A stretch of DNA of 64,000 nucleotides from Circinella umbellata. Lineage: Eukaryota > Mucoromycota > Mucoromycetes > Mucorales > Lichtheimiaceae. Below, piece by piece: positions 11,980 through 24,712 of the stretch (position 1 is the stretch's first letter; each line of letters opens with the position of its first letter). The stretch spans positions 1 through 64,000 of the forward strand of contig JAIWNF010000074.1 of assembly GCA_025093555.1 (NCBI GenBank). The letters are read 5' to 3'. The notes beneath the pieces are model-generated. The model was not told the origin of the DNA. It searched no databases and worked only from the letters and a program-made list of their open reading frames with translations. Made by a program: the position numbers and the translations under genes.

Positions 11980-12186
11980 CTAGTTTTTCCACTTCGAGAT
12001 CTTTAACAATTCATTGACCGATTCTTATTTAATCAAATACATTTTCATTGGTATGATAGTTGGCTCAACTTTAAAAAAAGTTTGTGTTCATAATGGGATT
12101 AAAAAGTATAAAAGTGCTCGTACTACAATAAATAAAAATAACATTGGTGACACAATCAAATGAGATGTTAAAAATGAAAGTTTAAT

Positions 12187-12357
12187 CTAACTGAGGTAAT
12201 TAATATCAAGAAGATTAAATAGCTCTCCGAGGAAAGGTTTGTATACAGTAGTAACTATCGTTGGGTTTACTACAAGTACATCATCATCTTCAATTTCACA
12301 CGCCGCGATAATATTCGGACATTCCAGGAAATGAGCGAGATATAAAATACAAATACC
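12187..12357 (-). pseudogene. Possible decayed coding fragment B
   Basis: A 56-codon minus-strand frame ending in a stop at 12187-12189, preceded by an acceptor-like TTGAG. Its residues include LAHFLECPNIIAACEIEDDD and then a VNPTIVTTVYKPFLGELF stretch, which look like real protein. Further minus-strand snippets (near 12470-12575 and 12655-12760) are also open but interrupted. Taken together this could be the remains of a multi-exon gene or transposon. Family unknown. Confidence 0.3.
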
Positions 12358-13501
12358 TCAAGTTAATCTCTTCATACTACTATCGTTTATATTTCATGAT
12401 ATTTATATTTATAATTAAAAGAATAACATAATGATTCGTTATTAGTTATACATTCAATACATATACTCCAGTATGTTATAAAAGATTAATTTTTATTTGC
12501 TCATAAGCTGTTGTCTTTCTGCGTACCGCTAATGAAGTGAGACATGCTGATCCCTTTCGTATCGTTCTACTATCCTATCTTTATATACATAGCCCTTTTT
12601 TTATATTCTAATAACAGTAATTGACGATAGTATGAAAGTGTTTTCAATTTTATGGCTCAATGCGTTGTCCATCCAGATTTCTACAATGATGCGTCATTGA
12701 TAATACAACAGACACAAGATCATTCGTTCCAGAAATTTCTACACCTAACTACATACATTCTTTGTTGACGGCACATGGTATTACTCGTTTTATTCTACGT
12801 ATTTCATAGCATTTATACCTCATTCAAAAGTAGAGGAGCATTGGGTTAATTTTCTTTCTACGTATTTCACCAAAAGAGTAACAGAAATAGTATGATGATT
12901 TACGTTTTATAGCAATGTGTTATTTGGATTGAGAAAGTATTCAATGAAAAGAGACACCTGTATCTTTTACTTGAGTAGTAAGTATCTGTATATATAATAT
13001 TACAATTTACAATTTATATCTTATATGTTTGAATTATAATATTTTGAACATAATACATATTTGTCGTAGTACATAATTCATCCTTATTTACAGGCAACTA
13101 GCTACATAGTAGTACCAGACTACAAATAGTAGTGATACAAAGGGCCCCAAATTAGTATAATATTCCAAACATATAATCACATCCAACATACACAACTCTT
13201 CGTAATTTTTGCATACATGCCATTCGGGGAAGCGAAGAAGCAACTAGTTCAATTTACAAATAACAATTTTGCAGAAATCCAGTACGTTTTTAAACTTACA
13301 ATTTATAGTGTGTGAACTAATAAATAGCTTTCTGTCTTTCTTTTATTTAAAATCCTTTTTTTTTATTTGTCTATTCCCTTTTCTTTCAAAGCCTAAAAAG
13401 TAAAGAACTTATTTAGCGTGAGAGGATATGAATGGAGAAGAATAACTACAACAAAATATCCCATACACTATCTCCAATTCTCCTGCCGTCCCATAACTAC
13501 G

Positions 13502-13577
13502 TAATAATAATAATAACAATAATAATAATAATAGTAGTAGTAATAGTAGTAGTAATAGTAATAGTAATAGTAATAGT
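13502..13577. repeat. Trinucleotide microsatellite (AAT/AGT)n
   Basis: About 25 near-perfect triplets, AAT grading into AGT and AAT-AGT. The run lies 10 bp outside the left end of the TIR element and translates as a long Leu run on the other strand, which is not a gene. Confidence 0.95.
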
Positions 13578-13586
13578 TGACAAGTA

Positions 13587-14358
13587 CAGAGGGTCCCCGT
13601 TAATTTCATAGGGACATTTTTCATTTTTTCTGTGAAAATAAAGGGGTGTGAAAATTAACGGATACTATGAATTTTTTCTCCAAGAATGTGCATATATTGA
13701 ATACTTCAAGTCACTATTATCTTTTAAAATATCTAAATATTAACTAATATATTAAATTTGTGCGTTGTTTCCTATGCGTTTTTGAAACGCTCAATTTTTT
13801 TATTTGAGCACATCCTTGGCCGTTTTTTTTTGTAAAAAAAACCATATATAGCCCCAAGAGCTGCAAACATATTTATTTTCTTTTTATCTCCAATCGCTAC
13901 CTATCATATATATTCTGCTCTATATGTATCAAAATAATGTAAACCAAATCACACATTAGCTTCTTGACGGCTGAGCAGTATGGTATGCTGTCTGAGAAGA
14001 TAGAAAAGACTCCACCCATATACCATAACAAATTGATCACTGACAATACAAAATAAAAATGAATGAGTTTAATTTGTCTAAGACACGTAACGTTAGTATG
14101 ATGTCCAAAGGCTTAATGTGAGAAAAATAACAAGCAGATAAATATTGTATATAATAATTTAATTGCAATGATTATATTTATCACATAAATAGTGTTTTTT
14201 TATTATATCCGTTAAGGATTCAATGTTGCTCGGTGCTATGAAAGTGAAATAAAAGGGGATGTGAAAATTTTCTTATGTTATTTTTACCATTCCTTGATTT
14301 TTGGTGAAGTTAATAAGGTGTGAAAATTAACGGATATGAAATTAACGGGAACTCTCTG
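13587..14358. mobile_element. MITE with pogo/Tigger-like termini and TA duplication
   Basis: The left end reads CAGAGGGTCCCCGTTAATTT then CATA. The complement of the right end reads CAGAGAGTTCCCGTTAATTT then CATA, so two mismatches in 24 bases. Both ends are flanked by TA (13585-13586 and 14359-14360), the target duplication of Tc1/mariner-pogo elements. The CAG-start and CCCC-rich terminus resemble Tigger/pogo ends. Inside, TGTGAAAATTAACGGATA recurs as subterminal copies near both ends. The 772-bp body has no transposase-like ORF, so it is non-autonomous. Confidence 0.8.
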
Positions 14359-14360
14359 TA

Positions 14361-15288
14361 ATGGTGATAACAATAGTGACAAATTCAAAAATGATAGTTA
14401 ACATTAAGTATAATAATTATTGTTGTATTTTGAGAATGTTGTTACCTTTTTATCTCATACTAAACAAGAGACAATACGTAATATAAATCCTGAATCAACA
14501 ACCAATGTTATACTATCAAATATAAGAACTATACCAGCATCAACCAATTTAAAATTAATAGTAGTAAATGGAATGATTATGAAGAACGCGAGACAAGGAA
14601 ATTATTGTTATTTGGATGAATTTACCAAAAAATAATTAAATAAAAAATAAGCACAATTAGAATACTTTATACATTTTTGAAAGAAGAGTGCTAATATATA
14701 AATGGAGATCATAGATATTTTTCCAAATATGATATGTCAACCTTAGTCTAATATAAAACACTATCTTACGACTACATTTATCAGTCGATCTGAAGAAGAT
14801 GGCACATTTATACAGTTGAATATTTCATAAACGGAATACCGTAAATGGGTAAGTACAGTAAATTATTTATCTTTCGTCTTCAAAAAATGAAATTAAAACG
14901 CCATATGCCAGATAAAGATATGTGGATATGTACAAATCATCGATAAGATAAATCATTGATTATCTTTCTTTTTATTCAAGTAAGAAATTGACTTTATTTC
15001 TTCTTGAAATATAGAAAATAAAAAATAAAAAGAACTACTGGAAATAGCAGAATGAGAAGAAAAATACTTTCATGCTGTAATGAAGAAAATAATCCATTAA
15101 CATGTACATCACAATGTCCTGATCGCGTGCGTGCTGGTTTGTATCGTTTCCAACTTGATGATTTTTGAAACACTACGCTACTATGATCATGGATATTTTA
15201 AAAGGTAGATTATCATACTTTCTCTTTTTTTTAAAAATAATAATAATAATATAGCTGGTTATAGGCATATGTATATCCATATCGATGG
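14361..15288. other. AT-rich stretch upstream of the Fanzor-like remnant
   Basis: No intact gene. A short plus-strand frame at 15052-15168 encodes several Cys residues (C-C..C-x3-C) and may be part of a decayed element, but it is not recognisable. Confidence 0.4.
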
Positions 15289-15563
15289 TGTCGACATTGT
15301 GAACGAGCATGGTAAAAATGTAAGGTCGTGTAATAGATAGGGATCTTAACGCTGCAAACAATATTGGTCGAGTATTTACAGCTTATATTAATAGCAATGG
15401 CGATCCTAACTCAAGACCATTATACCTTCGATGTCCTGCTAATCAAAACCAACATAGTCATGCACAAATGCAAGAAGAGCTTGTTCGAGAAGAAATAGCG
15501 AGTGAGGAAGAAAAAATACTGGAAGAATTACATGAAGGACAAGTAGCTATAAAAGAAAACTAA
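15289..15563 (+). pseudogene. Fanzor/TnpB-like nuclease remnant (C-terminal RuvC-III motif)
   Basis: The frame 15324-15563 (79 codons, TAA at the end) opens with GRVIDRDLNAANNIGRVF. The D-R-D-x-N-A-A-x-N-I motif is the hallmark third RuvC block of IS200/IS605 TnpB and of eukaryotic Fanzor proteins. Just upstream, in another frame (15286-15312), lies W-C-R-H-C-E-R-A-W, which fits the C-x2-C half of the zinc finger that precedes this motif in those proteins. A stop and a frame change separate the two parts, and the first two RuvC blocks were not found, so this is a broken 3' end. The tail is Glu-rich (EELVREEIASEEEK). Confidence 0.6.
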
Positions 15564-15936
15564 GACTACCAGTAAAGAACTGCCAGTAAAGATGTGCTGG
15601 CATTCATGTATTAAATAACTGGGGTGAAATCTTTTGTTTCTGGTTAACATGAAAAAATTTCATGCTGTGCACTGACTTCATTTTTATATGACGTAACTTT
15701 TTTTGATAAATAAAGAACTCCAATTAAAATCAATGGTGCGGAGTTTGACGATCATCGGCGCCAGAGTTTTGCTCAAGGAAAAAAAAGGTATATATTGCAT
15801 CTTTCACCCGTATTCGCAATGTGCCTGTGAAAAAAAGCCACCAACAACCCTCTCTCCCACTCCCTCTCCAACAATCTCCACCCCCAAACAAGTTTCAAGC
15901 AAGTAAAAAAAAAAATAACCCACACATATATTTCAT
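15564..15936. other. Upstream region of MOT1
   Basis: A 372-bp spacer. Its last ~80 bases are C/T-rich (CCCTCTCTCCCACTCCCTCT near 15847-15866), as expected for a promoter or 5' leader. No clear TATA box at a fixed distance was seen. Confidence 0.4.
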
Positions 15937-18900
15937 ATGGCGACTAGGTAAGTAATAAGTTTATATAAAAAAACTTCCTTTTGCGTTACACCTATACTAT
16001 TATACTCTATATCATCATCATCATGTTTTTCCCCTTTACCTTTATTCCATAAGGTCATCAACCAAGTCAATATTTAGATATATATTACTTCATCTGTTTA
16101 TCTTCCTTATTGTTAAACAAAAAACATTATGTATACCCATCTTTTGGTATAAAAATAATAATAATAAAATAAAATAAACCAAAAAAAATATATATAGACT
16201 TGATCGCTTGGTACTATTGTTGGATACTGGCTCGACTGCTTCTGTTCGACGAACTGCTGCACAGCAGTTGGGCGAGATCCAAAAACAACATCCTGGTGAA
16301 CTTTACAATTTATTATCAAGAGTATGGGGTTTTTTTTTGTCTGTTTGAAAAAAAGGGGAAAAAACTATTATGTTTAGTACTTTGAAAGAGATAGAACGAT
16401 ATTTGTTTTATTGTTGGTTTTTATTGTTGCCGTTGTTAATTGAGTTATATATACATATATGTGTAGGTTGTTGTTCATTTACGCAGTAAAGCATGGGATA
16501 CGCGTTGGGCAGCAGGTTTAGCTTTGGAAGAAATCGCCGCTAATGTAGAATCTTGGAATCCTATTGATGAACCATCTATAAAACAAGAAGGAGAAAGTAA
16601 CGATGGTTTAAAAGAAGACGAAGACACGTTACATAAACTAGCTTTCGCTCAGTTTGATTTAGCTTCTGTGCTTGCTCATGGCAAACTTTTGTTGGGATCA
16701 GCAGGCAAAGAGTATGATATTGACTTTTCAGACATGACTCCGCAAGAGCGTTTGGAGTTACAACGACGTAATCTTAAAGAACGATTGGGTCTTACGAGTC
16801 AGTTTATGGATGGTAAATAAGTTTATATTATTTATTATCGTTGGATGATTATAACATGTTGGAAAGATAACACTAATAGTATTTCTTAGTGGATTTGGTC
16901 GATGATGCTGATTTGGTTACTAGTAAAAAGTCTGCTGGGCATAAAGAATCATCATCACGTAAAAGTAGTCCAACACCTTCACCAAGTTCTTCTTCAATTC
17001 AACAACCTCAACAACCTCAACAGCAACAACCTCCTCCTACCCCTGCAGTGGCAGAAATCAATATGGCAGGACTTTCTGCACGTGAACGTAATATGTTAAA
17101 ACGAAAAATGAAGAATGATGCAAAGATGAATAAAAATAAGGAAAAGTAAGTAATATGATTATGATTATGATTATTTTTTTTTTCTCCTAAAAATAAGGAG
17201 TTTTTATTTTATTTTCCTCTCAATTAACGAACTAAAATGATAATAATATAATAGAGTTCGTGTGGTAGATCTTAAAGGGAAATCCACAGCAACACCAGTT
17301 AAAGTAGAAAAAGAAAAAGATGGTAAAATATATATGTGTTGGCTTTTCTTATCACATTTAAGAAAGACATAAAGAAACGGGAGGTTTATGTTGCAAAAAT
17401 GTTAAGTGATTTCCAGTCCAACTAAAAAAAGAAAAATGTCACCTTTCTCTTATTTGTTTGTGTTATATATTATTTTAGGATTCGAACTAACTGCTCAACC
17501 TCAATCTAATAAATTTGTTGTTGAATCAAAAAAACCACTTCCATCTCATGATAACCAAGTAGAACAACAAACATCTATCGATTGGCCATTTAAGATGGTG
17601 TGTGAACACCTCTGTATGGATTTATTTGATCCTACGTGGGAAATTAGACACGGTGCAGGAATTGGTTTGCGTAGTATACTTAAAGCACATGGAGCAGGCG
17701 CAGGTAGAAGAGGTATGCTGTATACACTAATGGGCGGTATTTCAAATAATAATCATATAGCTTATGTATATATATGTGTGTGTTTGTGTACCCTTATTTT
17801 TTTTTTAGTTGGTGCTTCCAAAGATACAAACGAAACATTACATAATGCATGGTTAGAAGACGTTGCTATTCGTTTATTATGTGTTTTTGCTTTGGACCGA
17901 TTCGCTGATTTCGTATCAGATCAAGTTGTATGTCCTGTTCGTGAAACGTGTTCACAGACTTTAGGTGTTGTCTTGCAATATATGAATCCCGAAGCAGTAC
18001 AAAAAGTTCATCAAACCCTTTTGACTTTAATTGCTCAAGACACTCCAGCTTTCGCGGGTAGATCTATTTGGGAAGTTCGACATGCAGGTTTACTTGGTTT
18101 GAAATATGCTGTTGCTGTTCGTAAAGATTTGGTGGAAATGCTTGTGGATGGCACAACGGGTGCAGTCATTCTTGGTTTACGTGATCCTGATGATGATGTT
18201 CGTGCAGTAAGTGCAGCCACCTTATTACCCATTACTGCAGAATTTGTTCGTATGAGTAGCCAAGATCGTGTACGAGATGTGATAACAACACTTTGGGATT
18301 GCTTGATCGACTTAAAAGACGATTTGACGGCATCTACAGGTGCAGTGATGGACTTGATTGCCAAAATGTTTGAGCAGCCAGGAGTGATGGATGTAGTACG
18401 AAGTCGATGTGCATTGGCTGATCTGGTTCCTCGACTTTATCCATTTTTCCGTCACACAATCACCGGTGTTCGTATTGCAGTTCTTAATACGCTTTTGACA
18501 TTCCTTGAATGTGGTACGGCAGCTGAATGGCTTGATGAACGAGTGTATCGATTGGTATTTCAAAATTTGGTGGTGGAAGAAAAACCACAAATATTGGAAA
18601 AAACATTAGCAGTTTGGCGTGATTTGACGATTGGAGGACGAATGGATACACAATTGGTGTTAAATGGTACACAAAATTGGCTTGGCAGTTGGTTTGAAGT
18701 TGCTATGACACCCATTGGGCAACCTTTGGATGTGGCGACTCATTTTTATAAACCGCCGGGTGCTTTTGGCTTGGGTGGACAAGTGACAGTAGATACCCTT
18801 TCCAACAACAAAAAGAAAAAGAATAATGGCAAGAGTAATACGACAACTGGTAGTATGATACCATCCAATACAACAGAAGAAGAAACGAGTCATAATTTGG

Positions 18901-21900
18901 ATGCTGGTATGATTTCTCAAGATCTTTCCTTGGTCACGCCTGAACAGGTGATGCGTTGTCGTGTAGCATGTGCTGCTGCGCTCGGTATGGCTATGAGCAT
19001 GTGGCCTGACGAATCCATGGAGCTGTCATATCAAGAAGTATTGCTTACCCTGATTAATTCTCAATGGGCAATCAAAAGGCAATTGGGTGCCATGGCGGTG
19101 GAAGAATGGGCCAAGGCAATTTTACAAACACGATACAATGCTGACTGTGTATGTCATGCTCCACCAGATGCTATCTTGGCGTCAAAACACAAATTTCCTC
19201 AAACTTTATCACATGCCATGATTGCTAGTCTTGAAACAAGTGTTGGTCATACCACGGGTTTTTATTTCGAATTAGTACATGTGCTTAAACGAATTCGTGG
19301 TGAATGCCAGGCATTATTGAATGGTTTTGTGGATGCTAAGGTTCCAGCATCGGCTTTACCTGTATTACCGACACTGGTACTTGGTGAAGCAACACCTTCA
19401 CCCGAATTACAAATTTTTAGTATTGAAACAGCAAGTTGGGTGGTAGGTGACGCCTATGAGGCATTGTTAGCTCGGGTGCCACGAGGTAAAGGAAGAGCGG
19501 CTTCGTTGACAGCATTGGACGAGCGACAAAAGCGTGTGATCGCATCGATTGGTTATTATGAAGAGTTGAAACAAAAGGTGGAAATTCATGTTTATGCAAG
19601 TACCGCGGGTGCTGTAGTTGAACTGGGTGAATTACCTACAAAATTGAACCCTATCATTCGAAGTGTCATGAACAGTATTAAGGTAAAAATGCAATTTTTT
19701 TTTCTTTTTCCTTTTCCTTTACTAAGCAAGAGCTTATGATTTATTTATAGTTTGAAGAGAATCCTGATTTACAAGAACGATCAGCTGCAACCTTGGCCGA
19801 TTTGATTTCCTTATGTTCTCGTAACCCAAGCCGAGTCAATCCAACAGACAAGATTGTAAAAAATTTGTGTACATTTTTATGTTCCGATGCTGTCCAAACT
19901 CCTGTATTAGAAGATAATCCATCTCATTCTGGTATTCTTTCGATACAAAGGGATAGTAATAACACTAGCAACAATAATAATTCTGGTAGAGGTGGTAATA
20001 ATACAGCCAAAGATAAAGAAGGATCAACAGCAGCAACGGGACCTACAATGGAACAAAAGCAGGCTCAACTGATGAAACGTGGTGCAGAAATTACGTTAAG
20101 GGTTTTATGTAACCGGTTTGAAGGCTCTGTTTTCAATACCGTTCCAAAACTTTGGGAATGTATGACTGCAAAATTAAACCAAGTGTTTGGTCAAGATCTT
20201 TCTGGTTCTGGTGTTCCACTTGCAGATGCTGCAATTCAATCTGACCTTACACTTGGACAAGAAGTTATTGATACACTTACTATCATGATGACCGTCGTGC
20301 CATATTTATCATCAGATCTTTGGCCAAATGTAAGTTACTATTCTTGTTGTTTTTATATTGGAAGAGATAAAAGTAATATATATATATATACATGTATTAA
20401 TGAATGATATATGTAGATTGTTCAAGTGGTACCACTTATTTGCAAGTCATTACAATCATGTTACGAAGTAATTCGATATGTCAGTGCACGATGTTTAGCA
20501 ACCATTGCCAACACCATCACCATGGAAACCATGCAAACAGTCATTGAATATGTCATACCATTATTGGGAGACACTGTCAACCATCTTCACCGACAAGGTG
20601 CATCCGAATTTATTTATTATCTTGTTCAACTCTTGGATACGAAAATCTTGCCATACACCATTTTTCTTATTGTTCCTGTTCTTGGTCGTATGAGTGATAA
20701 AGATGATGCGGTTCGATTGATTTGTACCAATTGTTTTGCATTACTTATCAGATTAGTTCCTTTGGAAGCCGGTATACCCGATCCCCCAGGCATGTCAGAG
20801 AAACTTCTTGCTCATCGTGATGAAGAACGGAAATTTTTGTCACAATTGTTGGATAGTTCCAAGGTGGAAAACTTTGAAATTCCTGTCAAAATTAATGCAG
20901 AGCTTCGAAAATATCAACAAGAAGGTGTCAACTGGTTGGCATTTCTTAATAAATTTCAATTACATGGTATCTTATGTGACGGTAAGTTTTCAATTTTTTT
21001 TTCTCTTTGATTTTGACTATATACATATGTGCGTGTGCGTTTGTATTTAAAAAATAAATATTAAACTGTAAAACTCAACAAAAATTAGATATGGGTCTTG
21101 GTAAAACTCTCCAATCCATCTGTATCCTTGCAAGTGATCATCATTTACGTGCTCAAAAATATGCTGCAACAAAAGCACCCGATGCCATCCATTGTCCATC
21201 ACTTGTCATTTGTCCACCAACGTTGACGGGTCACTGGTTCCATGAAGTTAAACAATACAGTGACAATCTCAAACCATTACTATATATGGGTGGTCCTGCC
21301 GAACGTAAGCGGTAAGTATCTTTTTTATTATGCTGATGATCAATTAAACAGATAAAAAAGAGGAATGCATTATTCATTCAATACTATTATTATCATTACT
21401 ATTGACAGGATACGAGGCAATATAAAGAAACATGACGTCATTATTATGTCATATGACATTATTCGTAACGATATTGATGACTTATCACGAATCGATTGGA
21501 ACTATTGTATTCTGGATGAAGGTCATATAATCAAAAATGCGAAAACCAAGATTACAAAGGCTATTAAAACCGTTAAATCAAATCACCGGTTGATTCTTTC
21601 TGGTACACCTATCCAAAACAATGTATTGGAACTATGGTCTCTTTTTGACTTTTTAATGCCTGGTTTCCTTGGAAGTGAAAAACTATTCAATGAAAGATTT
21701 GGTAAACCTATTTTGGCCAGTCGTGATAGCAAGAGTTCATCAAAAGAACAAGAGGCAGGAGCATTGGCTTTGGAAGCTCTTCATAAACAAGTTTTACCTT
21801 TCTTATTACGGCGACTCAAAGAAGATGTGCTCCACGATCTACCACCAAAAATTATTCAAGATTATTATAGTGACTTAAGTGATCTTCAGGTAAATAAGGA

Positions 21901-23118
21901 GAGTGATAAAGTGATTATTATATTTTGGATTTAAAAAAAAGAAAATTGGATATTAATATACCTGTTTTGCTCTATAGAAAAAACTATATGAAGAATTTTC
22001 GAAATCACAAACCAAACATGCTGTTGAACAAGATCTTGGAGAAGATACCACAAAGACAGTTACAAAAGCAGAAGGTGGTAAATCCGCAACACATATTTTC
22101 CAAGCATTACAATATCTTCGTAAGCTTTGTAACCATCCACTCCTTGTATTAAATGAAAAACATCCTAGCTACCACAGTATTCGAAATGATCTTACTCGTA
22201 CCAACACATCATTACATGATATTCAAAATGCCCCTAAGTTACAAGCTCTCAAGTAAGTTTCTTTGTTTATTATCATCATTATTATACCAATTATAATTCA
22301 GACATTTCTTTCTACATGAGCAAAATAACTAATTTTTTTTGGCACTCAAATTTTTTTAACTCATTAGACAACTGTTGGGTGAATGCGGTATTGGTGCAAC
22401 TGCCCCTGAATCCGAATCTGATCCTGCTGCCATGGCAGTCGGTGCTGTTAGTCAACATCGTGCCTTAATTTTCTGTCAACTCAAAACAATGTTAGACATT
22501 ATTGAAAACGATTTATTCAAACGTATCATGCCCACTGTCAGTTACATGCGATTGGATGGTTCCGTGGATGCCAATAAACGACATGAAATTGTTCAAAAAT
22601 TCAATGCCGATCCATCCATTGATGTCTTGTTACTCACAACCCATGTTGGTGGCCTGGGGCTTAATCTTACAGGTGCCGATACTGTCATTTTCGTAGAACA
22701 TGATTGGAATCCTATGAAAGATTTACAAGCCATGGATCGTGCACATCGTATTGGTCAAAAGAAGGTCGTTAATGTATATCGATTGATTACACGGGGTACT
22801 CTTGAAGAAAAGATCATGGGTCTTCAAAAATTCAAGCTGAATATTGCCAATACCATTGTAAATCAACAAAATTCTGGATTGCAAAGTATGGGTACGGATC
22901 AAATTCTGGAATTATTCAATGTCGAAGGCGAGAATGGTGCGGATGGTCGACGAAAGAAAGCTACCGGTGCAGCAGGCCCAAGTGGCGGATCATCATCAGC
23001 TGATGTGGATGGCATGGGCAAATCAAAGGCTGTCTTGGAGAATTTAGAAAACTTGTGGGATGACAAGGAATATGAAGAAGAATACAATATTGATAGTTTC
23101 ATTAGCGGTTTAAAATAA
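15937..23118 (+). CDS. MOT1: TATA-binding-protein-associated ATPase Mot1/BTAF1
   Basis: A Swi2/Snf2-family ATPase that removes TBP from DNA and redistributes it between promoters. Exons: 15937-15947, 16198-16321, 16467-16812, 16890-17145, 17255-17322, 17407-17712, 17809-19682, 19751-20329, 20417-20981, 21089-21311, 21409-21889, 21978-22252 and 22368-23118 (5859 nt, 1952 residues, phases consistent). The N terminus, starting MATRLDRLVLLLDTGS, is typical Mot1 and begins the HEAT-repeat array that grips TBP. The C-terminal ATPase shows motif I (DMGLGKT), the DEGH box, SGTPIQN, and the helicase C motifs (LTTHVGGLGLNLTGAD, DRAHRIGQ). Poly-Asn/Lys/Ser insertions sit near residues 830-870. The sixth exon may instead begin at 17479, which removes 24 residues including an NLS-like PTKKRK. 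Length is close to that of yeast and human homologues. Confidence 0.95.
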
Positions 23119-23456
23119 TATTAATAATATTAGAGTAGCATGTTATTCTTTCTTTCACTTGGTATGGGTCTCATCAGTTAATAATATTTAAAGTTTGAAC
23201 ATAGTGAAATTAATAAAACAAAGGAATAAAAAAAAGAATGAAAACAGAAAATAATAGATAATTGGATTGGATCTACATGAATTTATAAGAACAGTTGATA
23301 ATAACGAGGGGGAGCATAATAGACGTATGTGTAAAGTGTGTAATCATGTCATATATATATACAAAAAAAAGCAGTTATTCTAGGAAGTTAAAGAAACAGT
23401 TAAGAAAGAACAGAGAAAGGAAAAGGAAAAAGACTTCGCGGACCAAGAAAAAAAAA
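23119..23456. other. Convergent 3' intergenic region
   Basis: A 338-bp spacer between the stops of MOT1 (+) and LACTB2 (-). It is AT-rich with A runs that could serve both polyadenylation sites. Confidence 0.6.
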
Positions 23457-24712
23457 CTACAAACGACTACGCCCACTTTCAACATAGCGCCATTCTTTGT
23501 TTAATAATTCGATCAAATCAAACATATGAATTCTTGTATGATCTGGTTGATCCACTTCTATTTGCTCAGTCATTTGAATTTTTCCTTCGTTTTCCAGCTT
23601 CATAAGATGTAAGGCAATACCTCTTAAATAAGCTGCTTGAAGATTGCCTGGTTTCTTTTGACGTAAGATAGTACCAATTTCTAATGGCGTCCACGCCTTT
23701 GTACGATCAGATAGTATCAATTGCAATATTTCATTTTCTCGCTGATATCTGAACTCGAGATATTCTTCGATCTTGGCCATACCATCTTCAACAATATCAC
23801 CGTGACCTGGGTATAATTGTTGTGGTTCTAAAGTTTGTAATCGTCTTAGTCCTAAACGTAGAAGCAAAGAAAAAAAAATTGTAGACGTTAATAAATAGCA
23901 AACTTCCCTTATAAAAAGACTGACAATATCGAGCTTATATACCTGCAAGATACACCTGCAATGAGTCGAATGTAACAGTCCCGTGGCCAAGAATACAATC
24001 TCCCGTAAATAAGGATTCTTCTTCTTCAAGATAAAATGTACAATGATCACTTGTATGACCAGGTGTATGAACGACACGTAAAGTTGTTTCTGCATCAATT
24101 TCAAATAATTGACCATCATGAAGATCGTGTAATTGAACATAAGATGGGAAGTCATCCATGAAATGAGTATCTTCAAAAGAACCTGATTCATGTGGGAACT
24201 TGTGAACGGGGATACTATCATCGACTGCATAAATGTCTGGTAACCCGCCCCAGTGATCGAAATGACAATGCGTCAAAAGGATATCGGAGATATAGGCATC
24301 CGGAGAAATCTGTTTAAGCGAATCTTGTAAAAGTGATACATAGGATGCTTCACCTTGTCCACAATCAATCAATATTTTACGGTTACCACGACCTACAAGG
24401 TACGTGTTTGTACCTGAAAATAATAATACACATGTATTCAATATATTAGTTTCAAGATATGGGGGATTTGTCGGTAGAAGTAGTAATAATATTTTTTTTT
24501 GTAGGAGACTAAAGAGTCTTTTTTAGTAGTAATAACATCATTGACTACAGTTAAGAATATCTTGTATTTCGGAGCTTGCAAAAAAAAAAATAGATTAAAA
24601 ATATACCTTGAAGTGTAAATGCGCTAGGATTTAATCCAAGAACTCGATGTACGCGATCACTTAACCGACTGAATTCTGGTAAGGGTGGAAGGTTATCACG
24701 AAGATCAGACAT
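23457..24712 (-). CDS. LACTB2: Metallo-beta-lactamase-fold endoribonuclease, LACTB2-like
   Basis: Three exons on the minus strand (24712-24607, 24413-23943, 23851-23457) give 972 nt, 323 residues. LACTB2 is known in animals as a mitochondrial-matrix endoribonuclease acting on single-stranded RNA; the fungal role is inferred. The zinc ligands are visible: T-H84-C-H86-F-D88-H89, the later H in HTPGHTSDH, the D in FTGDCILGHG, and the YPGHGD block. The C-terminal half carries the winged-helix-like LACTB2 region (RYQRENEILQLILSDRTKAW, then TPLEI). The start is the first ATG ahead of the conserved N-terminal LPPLPEFSRLSDRVHRVLG block. No obvious mitochondrial presequence is seen. It converges on MOT1. 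Confidence 0.9.

Noticed and set aside
13409..13624. Leu-run ORF on the minus strand
   Set aside because: It is produced by the AAT/AGT microsatellite.
17435..17478. Hydrophobic stretch in MOT1 as a membrane segment
   Set aside because: It is pyrimidine-rich DNA just before an acceptor and is more likely part of an intron; Mot1 is a nuclear soluble protein.
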